Source of the DNA: Streptomyces sp. XD-27
GTDB lineage: Bacteria > Actinomycetota > Actinomycetes > Streptomycetales > Streptomycetaceae
Direction: 5' to 3'
NCBI RefSeq assembly: GCF_030553055.1
Contig: NZ_CP130713.1
Coordinates: forward strand, 372,001 to 436,000
DNA: 64,000 nucleotides
Shown here: positions 24,796 through 32,019 of the stretch, piece after piece
Numbering within the stretch: the stretch's first letter is position 1
Layout of the letters: each line of letters begins with the position of its first letter
Notes under the pieces: model-generated
What the model was told of the DNA's origin: nothing
Databases searched by the model: none
What the model saw: the letters and a program-made list of their open reading frames with translations, nothing else
Made by a program: the position numbers and the translations under genes

Positions 24796-26994
24796 TCAGG
24801 TCCCGGGCCGCGTGTCCGGGTCGAGCGAGCGGAGCCGGTCGCGCAGCCGCCGGGAGTCCGCGGGGCTGATGGGCTCGTAGATCTCGAGGGACCGTGCGAA
24901 ACACCGCCGGGCTTCCGCGTGGTCGGCACAGTCCTGGGCGGACTGCCCGAGGAGTTCCAGCGTCCGGGCCTGCCAGTGCGGGGATCCCGCGGCCTCGAAC
25001 TCCGCCAGTGCCCGGCGAAGGTGCCCGGCGCCCGTCGCGTAGTCCCCGGCGCCGACGGTGGCACGGCCGAGATGGGCCAGGGCACGTGCCGCGTCATAGG
25101 CATCGCCCTCGGCCAGCAGCGCGGCGTGAGCGGAGGTCAGGTGGTCCACAGCCCCGGTCACATCGCCCTGTGTCAGGGCGACCTCGCCCAGGCAGAGCCG
25201 GGACAGTGCCGCGCCACGCCGGTAGCCGATCGACTCGCGCAGCACATGGGCACGGGCGAAGTACGCCCGGGCTCTGTCCAGCGAACCCGCTCCCAGGGAG
25301 GACTTGCCGAGCCCGTGCAGAGCCTGCGCCTGCTGCCGGAGGTCCCCGTCACGTCTCGCGTGCTCGAACGCCTCGGCGAACCAGGCCGAGGCCTCCTCGG
25401 CACGTCCGGCGTTGCACAGGCCGTTGCCGCCGGAGGTGAGCATCCGGCCCTCGCCCGCGCGGTCTCCCGCGCGACGAGCGGCGGCGAGCCCTGTCTCGTG
25501 TGCCTCGACCCACAGGTCGTAGGGGCGCAACCGCAGGAACAGGGGCCACATCGCATCGACCAGCTGCCAGCAGCTCGCGTCCCACCCCTTCCCGGCTGAC
25601 AGCCGTACCGCCGCCATGAGGTCGAAGCGACGGGCGTCCAGCCAGGCCAGAGCCGTCTCCTGGTCCGGGAAGGCCACCGGGACCGAGGGCGGGTGGGCAA
25701 AGGTGCGCGCCAGGTTGCGGTGGCTGGGCGAGAGCAGTTCCTCAGCCGACGTGGCCCGCGCCAGACACCAGTCCACGAAGCGGCGCAGGGTGGTGTCGCG
25801 CGCTTCCGGACCGTCGTCGGTCTCGCCGCGCCGGGCCGCGTGCAGCCGTACGAGGTCGTGGAAGCGGTAGGCGTCCACACCGAGGTCCTCGACGAGGTTC
25901 GCCTCGACCAGCACATCCAGCAGCTGTTCCGTCTCCTCCTCGCCGAGACCGCTCACCGCGGTGACGAGCGAGAGGTCGAACACGGCGACCGGCAGCGCTC
26001 CCATGCGCCGGTACACGCCGGCCGCGTCATCGGGCAGCTGCTGGTAGGACGCGTCCAGAACCGTGCCCACAGCGGTTTCCCCCTCCACTTTCAGTGCCTC
26101 CAGCGGTCCGCCGCCCCGGGCCAGCGCCTCGGCGACCGCCGCCACCGGATGGCGGGGCCTGGCGGCCAGATGCGCGGCGGCCAGGGACAGCGCCAGCGGG
26201 AGGAACGCACAGCGCTCCGCCACCCGGCGGGCCGCCGTCGGGTCCTGGGACATCCGGGAGACGCCGATCGCCCGTGAGAGCAGCTCCACCGCGGACGCGG
26301 GGTCGAGCATACCCAGCTGATGGAGGCCGGCACCGTCGGTGACGAGGCCGCTCAGCCGGCTCCTGCTCGTGATCACCACGAGGCTGCCCGGAGCCCCGGT
26401 GAGCAGCGGACGTACCTGCGCGGCGGTGAACGCGTTGTCGAGCATGACGATCAACCGCAGATCGGCTGTCATCGACCTCCACAGAGCCGTTCGTTCGGCC
26501 GTCTCCGTCGGCACCGACGAGACACCCAGCGCCCGAAGGAAGCGGTCCAGCACGCTGCCAGGGCTCATGGGGCCCGCCGGGGAGTACCCGCCGAGATCCA
26601 CGTACAGCTCTCCGTCGGGAAACTCGTGCGCGATCTGCCGCAGCCACACCAGGACCAGACTGGTCTTGCCCACGCCGCCCGGCCCGCTGACCATCACCAC
26701 CTGTGGCGCGCTGCGGTGCCGGGCGGCCCGCAGCGCCTCCAGCTCTGCCAACTCCCGTCGTCGGCCGGTGAAGTGCGCGGGTACGGGCGGGAGCTGGCGT
26801 GGCAGCGGCATCCGCTGCGGTGCGGCCGTGCCCTGGTACACGTGGATGCCGCCCGCCACGTCCCGCGCCTGCACGGCAGGGCCCCAGAAATGGCCGCCGC
26901 CGATCTCGTTCCTGTGACCGGCCGTCGAGGTCTCGGAATCCACTGGACTCCCCACCCTCGCCCGGCTCTCGTCGACGAACTCAGGCTCCGTCAC
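24796..26994 (-). CDS. STAND-class NB-ARC/TPR regulatory ATPase without DNA-binding domain
   Basis: A 732-aa protein. A short N-terminal tag (FWGPAVQARDVAGGIHVYQG, residues 36-55) is followed by an NB-ARC module with P-loop SGPGGVGKT (103-111), Walker B LIVMLDN, sensor VVITSRSRL, a helical/winged region ending YRFHDLVRLHAARRGE, and then TPR-like repeats to the C-terminus. No BTAD or HTH is present, so unlike AfsR it should act through another protein. The N-terminal tag recurs in actinobacterial STAND proteins (recalled, not searched). It is divergent from the SARP gene (114-bp gap), which has a matching NB-ARC/TPR layout. Confidence 0.85.
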   Translation of the reverse strand: MTEPEFVDESRARVGSPVDSETSTAGHRNEIGGGHFWGPAVQARDVAGGIHVYQGTAAPQRMPLPRQLPPVPAHFTGRRRELAELEALRAARHRSAPQVVMVSGPGGVGKTSLVLVWLRQIAHEFPDGELYVDLGGYSPAGPMSPGSVLDRFLRALGVSSVPTETAERTALWRSMTADLRLIVMLDNAFTAAQVRPLLTGAPGSLVVITSRSRLSGLVTDGAGLHQLGMLDPASAVELLSRAIGVSRMSQDPTAARRVAERCAFLPLALSLAAAHLAARPRHPVAAVAEALARGGGPLEALKVEGETAVGTVLDASYQQLPDDAAGVYRRMGALPVAVFDLSLVTAVSGLGEEETEQLLDVLVEANLVEDLGVDAYRFHDLVRLHAARRGETDDGPEARDTTLRRFVDWCLARATSAEELLSPSHRNLARTFAHPPSVPVAFPDQETALAWLDARRFDLMAAVRLSAGKGWDASCWQLVDAMWPLFLRLRPYDLWVEAHETGLAAARRAGDRAGEGRMLTSGGNGLCNAGRAEEASAWFAEAFEHARRDGDLRQQAQALHGLGKSSLGAGSLDRARAYFARAHVLRESIGYRRGAALSRLCLGEVALTQGDVTGAVDHLTSAHAALLAEGDAYDAARALAHLGRATVGAGDYATGAGHLRRALAEFEAAGSPHWQARTLELLGQSAQDCADHAEARRCFARSLEIYEPISPADSRRLRDRLRSLDPDTRPGT

Positions 26995-27108
26995 CAGCCC
27001 CGCCCTCCTCCCCCGCTGACAACCCCTGTCCTGAGCACTACCCTGTTCAAGTTGGCGTCATGGCATGATCATTTCAGCGCGGGGATCCGAACCGGCCGGG
27101 GGGCGCTG

Positions 27109-30100
27109 GTGGAGTTCCGAATTCTGGGCACGATCGAACTGCGCTCCGGTGACCGGCGCAGCGAACTCAACTCCAAGAAGGAGCGGTGCACGCTGGCCGC
27201 GCTGTCGTGGGACGCGGGCCGGCCGGTGAGCTTCGACGCTCTGGCCGGCCGGGTCTGGGACGACTCCCCGCCGCGGCGGTTCCACGCGAGTCTCTACACC
27301 TACGCCTCCCGCATCCGCCGCGCGCTGCAGGAGGTGGGCGGGCCGGACGCGCCGCCGCTGGTCCGAAAGGCGCATACATACACCCTTGAAGTCGACGCGG
27401 ACGCGGTCGATCTGCACCACTACCTCAGGCTCACGGCCGAGGCCCGCGCGCTCGCGGAGGGCGACGACCCCCTGCGGTGTCTTCGCCTCCTCGACGAGGC
27501 GGCCGGGTTGTGGCGCGGCGAACCGCTGGCCGGGCTGTCCGGACAGTGGGTCGAGCACATCCGCGCCACCTTCGCCGAACGGAGCCTGGCCGCCGCCTCG
27601 ACCTACAGCACCATCCAGTTGCGGCTCGGCCGCTTCGAGGAGGTCGTGGAGAACCTGTCCGCCCTGATCAACGCGCATCCGACGAACGAGACGATCATCG
27701 GAAACCTCGTGCTCGCGCTGCACGGCTGCGGTCGCACCGCCGAGGCCACCGGTATCCTCCAGCGGACCAGCCGCCGGTTGCGCGACGAGTTCGGCACCGA
27801 ACCGGGGGCGGATTTCCAACGGCTGCAGCAGGGCGTTCTGAACGGCGTGCCGGCCTCCGAACTCCTGTCACCGCCGAAGGCGGCGAAGGGCACCGGCGCG
27901 GGGCGGGTCTGCGCGCCCGACAATCTGCCGCGCGATGTCCCCTGGGTGGGCCGCGACGCCGAGCTGCGTCAACTGTCCGCCGCCCTGGCCGCGTCTTCCA
28001 CCCTCCCGCGTTCCGTCGTCACGCTGGAGGCGATCGACGGGATGGGCGGCGTCGGCAAGACATCGCTTGCCGTGCACATCGGACACCAGTTGCGCGAACG
28101 CTTCCCCGACGGCCGCATCTACCTCGACCTGCACGCGCACTCGTCGTTCCAGGAACCGCTCAGCCCAACCGCCGCGCTGCACCAGCTGTTACGCCTCCTC
28201 GGTACACCGGTGCAGCAGATCCCCCACGGGCTCGACGAACTGACCTCGATGTGGCGCACCCTGCTGACCGACCGGCGCGCCTTCGTGATACTCGACGACG
28301 CGGCCGACCCGGAGCAGGTGCGGCCGCTGCTTCCGGGCGCCTCCCCGTCAGTAGTGATCATCACCAGTCGACGCCGTCTCACCGGCCTCCCAGGCGTACG
28401 GCCGATCTTTCTCGATGTGCTTCCGCTGCACGACGCGGTGGCGCTGTTCAACCATCGCGTCGGCGTCGAGCGCTCGGTCACGCCGGAGGAGGGGGCTCAC
28501 ATCGCCCGTCTGTGCGGCTGTCTTCCCCTCGCCATCGAAATCGCCGCGAGCCGCTTCACCGCACGTACGTCCTGGGGCGCGAAGGACCTGATTCGGCGGC
28601 TGGCGCGCGAGGGAGGGCGGCTCGCCGAAATCCGCGACGGATACCGGGAGATCGCCCGCACATTCGAGTTCTCCTATCGCTCGCTGACCGCCGAGCAGCG
28701 AAGCGCGTTCCGCCGTCTTGGTCTGCACGTCGGCGCGGAGTTCGGCGCGTACGCCGCCGCGGCGCTCACCGGCCGGTCACTCGAGGACACCGAGCGGATC
28801 CTGGAAGACCTCATCAACTGCCACCTCCTCCTGGAGCCTTCGCCCCATCGGTACCGGATTCACGACCTGTTGCGCGAGTACGCCCAGATCCTGGCGATGT
28901 CCGAGGACGACAGCACGGTCCGGGACCTCGCCTTGGAGCGCCTGCTCGACTTCTACGCCGCCACCGCCGACCGGGCCGACCACATGCTGCGTCCCCATCG
29001 CTGCCGCACAGACCTGGATCTCGCGCACCCGCCGCCCGAGTCTCCGGTCTGGCTCGACCGCGCCGGTCCGCAGGACTGGTTCAGCGCGGAGAGTGCCAAT
29101 CTGCTCGCGGTCCTGGAGTACGTCCGGATGCACGGCTCACCGCGGCGGCAGGCCCACTACGCCAACGTACTCGCCGGCTTCCTGGGGACCGAGGGGTACT
29201 GGAACATCGCCACGCCGCTCCACCAAGAGGCTGTCGCCTACTGGCATGACGTCGGCGACGGACGGGCCGAGGCCCACGCCCTGGTGGACCTGGCCGAGGT
29301 ACGTGCGCTCAGCGGGGACTACCCCTCGGCCATCTCCTGCGCCGACCGGGCACTGATCCTCGCGCGGGCCTCGGGGGACCGGGAGGTCGAGGCCGAGGCA
29401 CTGCATCAGCTCGCCATCACGTACTGGCACGAGGGGCGCTGCCTGGAGGCACTGCCGCTCGAGAACGAGGCGCTGACGATCCGTATGGGCCAGCCGGACC
29501 GATTGCAGCAGGCGCGCTGCCTGAACAACATGGGCATCATGTTGCTCGGCGCCGGCCGGCATCATGAGGCGCTGGGGTGCTTCCGCGACGCGCTCACCAG
29601 ATTCCGCGAGATGGACGATCCGCGCGGTCAGTGCCGCACGCTCAACAATCTGGCCGAGCTCTACCGGGAGACGGGCCGTATCGATGACGCCTGCCGCGCG
29701 TACCGGAAGGCTCTCGCCCTGTCACGCGCGAACGGCAGCCGCTGGGACCAGGCGACGGTCCAGATGAACCTCGCGGACACGCTGCGCAGCTCCGGCGACC
29801 TGCGCGGGGCCCTTGACGTATGCCAGGAGGCACTGGTCATCTTCCGTGAACTCGGCGACAGACGCAGCGAGTCCGTGGCGGCGAACGAGGCGGGGCGCAC
29901 CCTGGCCGCCGCGGGACGCGATGATGAGGCGATGGCGCACCACATGGCCGCGCTGGAACTGGCGCAGCGCATCGGCGCCGCCGCGGAAGAGGCCCAGGCG
30001 CTCAGGGACCTGGGCCAAGTGGAACTGCGGACGGGAAGAACGCTCAAGGCGACCGAGCACCTGGAAGCCGCGCTCGCCGTGACCCGACGTATCCAGGCCC

Positions 30101-30246
30101 CGGCCGAAGAGGCCAGGACCCTTGAGGCTCTTGCTCAGCTCTGGGAGGGGCGCGATCGAGCCGACACGGCAGCAACGCTGCGCCAAGACGCCAAGTCGAT
30201 CATTAACAGACTCAATCGATCAAAGGATGGCGCGATAGGCGCCTGA
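27109..30246 (+). CDS. AfsR/SARP-family transcriptional regulator with NB-ARC and TPR domains
   Basis: A 1045-aa protein. The start GTG 27109 gives VEFRILGTIEL, the classic SARP beginning. Order: winged-helix Trans_reg_C (1-~95, DALAGRVWDDSPPRR), BTAD domain (~100-245), NB-ARC with P-loop GMGGVGKTS (~313-321) and FVILDDA, winged region ending YRIHDLLREYA, and about ten TPR-like repeats in the last 350 residues (NNMGIMLLGAGRHHEAL, LNNLAELYRETGRIDDA). Large SARPs activate secondary-metabolite or developmental genes from direct-repeat promoters; NB-ARC/TPR parts sense an unknown signal. A TTA codon at 28189-28191 makes it bldA-dependent. Confidence 0.92.
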   Translation: MEFRILGTIELRSGDRRSELNSKKERCTLAALSWDAGRPVSFDALAGRVWDDSPPRRFHASLYTYASRIRRALQEVGGPDAPPLVRKAHTYTLEVDADAVDLHHYLRLTAEARALAEGDDPLRCLRLLDEAAGLWRGEPLAGLSGQWVEHIRATFAERSLAAASTYSTIQLRLGRFEEVVENLSALINAHPTNETIIGNLVLALHGCGRTAEATGILQRTSRRLRDEFGTEPGADFQRLQQGVLNGVPASELLSPPKAAKGTGAGRVCAPDNLPRDVPWVGRDAELRQLSAALAASSTLPRSVVTLEAIDGMGGVGKTSLAVHIGHQLRERFPDGRIYLDLHAHSSFQEPLSPTAALHQLLRLLGTPVQQIPHGLDELTSMWRTLLTDRRAFVILDDAADPEQVRPLLPGASPSVVIITSRRRLTGLPGVRPIFLDVLPLHDAVALFNHRVGVERSVTPEEGAHIARLCGCLPLAIEIAASRFTARTSWGAKDLIRRLAREGGRLAEIRDGYREIARTFEFSYRSLTAEQRSAFRRLGLHVGAEFGAYAAAALTGRSLEDTERILEDLINCHLLLEPSPHRYRIHDLLREYAQILAMSEDDSTVRDLALERLLDFYAATADRADHMLRPHRCRTDLDLAHPPPESPVWLDRAGPQDWFSAESANLLAVLEYVRMHGSPRRQAHYANVLAGFLGTEGYWNIATPLHQEAVAYWHDVGDGRAEAHALVDLAEVRALSGDYPSAISCADRALILARASGDREVEAEALHQLAITYWHEGRCLEALPLENEALTIRMGQPDRLQQARCLNNMGIMLLGAGRHHEALGCFRDALTRFREMDDPRGQCRTLNNLAELYRETGRIDDACRAYRKALALSRANGSRWDQATVQMNLADTLRSSGDLRGALDVCQEALVIFRELGDRRSESVAANEAGRTLAAAGRDDEAMAHHMAALELAQRIGAAAEEAQALRDLGQVELRTGRTLKATEHLEAALAVTRRIQAPAEEARTLEALAQLWEGRDRADTAATLRQDAKSIINRLNRSKDGAIGA
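28189..28191 (+). other. TTA leucine codon in the SARP gene (bldA-dependence site)
   Basis: In frame from GTG 27109, codon 361 is TTA in the context CTG-TTA-CGC. TTA is very rare in Streptomyces and is read only by the developmental tRNA bldA, so full-length translation should be delayed until differentiation. I noticed no other in-frame TTA in the genes read here, but I did not scan all codons. Confidence 0.85.
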
Positions 30247-30419
30247 TCGATACATCCCGATCATCTCGATCGAAGTGCCGAGCGAACCCCGAACAAGAGC
30301 TTGATCTTCGAGCGGTGATGGGTATCAAATGACCTCCCTGCACGCGGGCGATCAAGGACTGCCCCGGCAGCAGGTACGTCATTCGATACCCCCGCGAAGT
30401 CGAAGGGTTTCCTCAGCAC

Positions 30420-30542
30420 ATGTTCCGAGCTCGCAGTGCGGTCGCCGTACTCACCGTGGCCGTCACGACGGTCGTCGTCACCTGCCTGATGTCCACCGCC
30501 GCACTGGCCATCTGCATGCCGACAGGCGCACCGATTCCGTAG
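30420..30542 (+). CDS. Small secreted peptide precursor (40 aa)
   Basis: An ATG-to-TAG frame of 41 codons, too short for most gene callers. The product has a short basic start (MFRARSA), a hydrophobic core of about 22 residues, then AALA followed by ICMPTGAPIP. This is a textbook Sec signal with an A-x-A cleavage site that would release a ten-residue peptide, ICMPTGAPIP. AAGGG lies 12 bases upstream of the ATG, and third positions are about 80% G/C, like coding DNA. It sits 173 bases after the SARP stop on the same strand and before a strong hairpin. It could be a signal peptide sensed by the TPR regulators; a single-span membrane peptide is the alternative. Confidence 0.5.
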   Translation: MFRARSAVAVLTVAVTTVVVTCLMSTAALAICMPTGAPIP

Positions 30543-30557
30543 TCTGCAAAAACGTAT

Positions 30558-30592
30558 CGGCGGCCCGCGGCGATGTTCGCTCCGGGCCGCCG
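30558..30592. terminator. Terminator-like hairpin between small peptide gene and CDF gene
   Basis: CGGCGGCCCG (30558-30567) pairs perfectly with CGGGCCGCCG (30583-30592) around a 15-base loop. It sits between convergent genes ending at 30542 and 30606 and can serve both strands. Confidence 0.75.
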
Positions 30593-30605
30593 ACATGTCC
30601 GTCTG

Positions 30606-31574
30606 TCACTCAGCGATCGCCGGGGCGGCACGGTGCACACGGCCGTGAGCCGTCACACAGTGCCGCTGGTCGGGTACGTGGTCCACCTGCAAGGTGGTGT
30701 GGGTGATGCCGTACTCCTCGCGCAGCACCTGCTCCAGCCGCTCGCGCACCGCGTGGCAGTCGCCGCCCGGCGCGACCAGGACATGGCAGGACAGCGACAC
30801 CTCGCCCGAGGTGATCTGCCAGACGTGCAGGTCGTGGACCTCGGCCACCCTCGGGTCGGCGACCAGGCGGTCCCCCACCTCGTCCGGTTCGACGCCGGAG
30901 GGCGCGGCCTCCAGCAGGATCCGGCCGGAGGCGCGGACCAGGCGGACTCCGGCGGTGGCCATGAGGGCCACGACCACGAGCGAGGCGATGGCGTCGGCGC
31001 GGGCGAAGCCGGTGGTCAGGACGACCAGGCCGGAGATCGCGGTGCCGATGAAGGCGTAGAGGTCGTTGAGGACGTGCTGGAAGGCGCCTTCGACGTTGAG
31101 GGAGGTGCGGTTGGCGCGCGACAGGCACCACGCCGCGGCGAAGTTCACGGCCACGCCGGCGAGTCCGGTGCCCAGGACGAGGGCGCCGTTCACCTCGGGC
31201 GGGTCGATCAGCCGCATCACCGACTCGTATCCGAGAAATGCCCCGAGCAGCAGCAGGGACAGCCCGTTCGCCTGTGCCGAGAGAATTTCCGCGCGTTTCA
31301 GGCCGTATGTGTAGCCGCCGGCGGCGGGCCGTGCGGACAGCCGGATCGCGACGAGCGCCAGCACGATGGCCGCCGCGTCGGTGAGCATGTGGGCGGCGTC
31401 GGACAGGAGCGCCACCGATCGGGCGAGGATTCCGATGGCGGTCTCCACGACCATGAATCCGCAGATCAGCGCCAACGCGAGGGCCAGCCAGCGGCGGTCC
31501 GCCCCCGCTGTGACGCCGTGCGTGTGACCGTCGTGCGTGTGACCGCCGTGCCCCTCATGCGTGTGCGCGCCCAC
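30606..31574 (-). CDS. Cation diffusion facilitator (Zn/Co/Cd exporter, CzcD/ZitB type)
   Basis: A 322-aa protein with a His-rich N-terminus (MGAHTHEGHGGHTHDGHTHG) and six membrane helices. Helix 2 carries the metal site SDAAHMLTDAA (His62 and Asp66 near Asp59) and helix 5 carries HVLNDLYAF, the His/Asp pairing of Zn-transporting CDFs. The C-terminal cytoplasmic domain (DLHVWQITSGEVSLSCHV) is the ferredoxin-like metal sensor. It exports excess zinc or related divalent cations by proton antiport. GTG start at 31574. A perfect inverted repeat lies about 90 bases upstream. Confidence 0.92.
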   Translation of the reverse strand: MGAHTHEGHGGHTHDGHTHGVTAGADRRWLALALALICGFMVVETAIGILARSVALLSDAAHMLTDAAAIVLALVAIRLSARPAAGGYTYGLKRAEILSAQANGLSLLLLGAFLGYESVMRLIDPPEVNGALVLGTGLAGVAVNFAAAWCLSRANRTSLNVEGAFQHVLNDLYAFIGTAISGLVVLTTGFARADAIASLVVVALMATAGVRLVRASGRILLEAAPSGVEPDEVGDRLVADPRVAEVHDLHVWQITSGEVSLSCHVLVAPGGDCHAVRERLEQVLREEYGITHTTLQVDHVPDQRHCVTAHGRVHRAAPAIAE

Positions 31575-31662
31575 CCCGAACTCCTCTCGCCCTCACCGTC
31601 GCGGCGAAGGCAAGTGAACCGCATACCGTCCGATTATCCAAAGACTGCAATGGACACGGTTA

Positions 31663-31682
31663 TCAATTGGACTGTCAATTGA
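31663..31682. promoter_or_regulatory. Perfect 7-6-7 inverted repeat in CDF promoter region
   Basis: TCAATTG-GACTGT-CAATTGA is a perfect dyad in an AT-rich patch 89-108 bases upstream of the CDF start. On the minus strand TTGACA overlaps it, so the dyad could be an operator over the -35 element. The binding protein is unknown; it does not match the Zur consensus. Confidence 0.45.
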
Positions 31683-31821
31683 CGTCATATTCGACGGCGA
31701 TTTCGGAAACCCTTTTCAGATGAGGGTCGCCGAGGTGTGCGAGGGGACGCCGGTCCGGGTGAGCGGTGCGCGCGGGCGGTGACCGTACCTTCTGACGGGG
31801 CGTTGGCCGGATGTGGCAACA

Positions 31822-32010
31822 ATGACACAGCAACGGCGCCCCCTGGCGCAGCAACGGGTTCGTCAAGCGACGCACGTACCCATCTACATGGCCCTGGTGC
31901 AGCGCTGGTCCTCGGCGGGCAGAACGGTGCCCGGCGCTTACGACCACGAGTGGGCCGAACTCGTCCGCCGTCCGGCCTGGCCGGACGGCGGACGTCTGCT
32001 CTCCTCGTAG
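31822..32010 (+). CDS. Small hypothetical protein
   Basis: A 62-aa frame from ATG 31822 (or GTG 31813, +3 aa). The C-terminal two thirds (THVPIYMALVQRWSSAGRTV ... DHEWAELVRRP) read like a real globular small protein: alternating hydrophobics, Trp/Tyr and a P-G-x-x-D-x-E-W segment that I recall from short Streptomyces orphan proteins. No clear Shine-Dalgarno is visible, and the stop is 9 bases from the convergent cobN stop. Function unknown. Confidence 0.42.
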   Translation: MTQQRRPLAQQRVRQATHVPIYMALVQRWSSAGRTVPGAYDHEWAELVRRPAWPDGGRLLSS

Positions 32011-32019
32011 CGCGGCGCG

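Noticed and set aside
30573..31682. Plus-strand frame antisense to the CDF gene
   Set aside because: Gly/Asp/Gln-rich shadow of a well-supported transporter gene.
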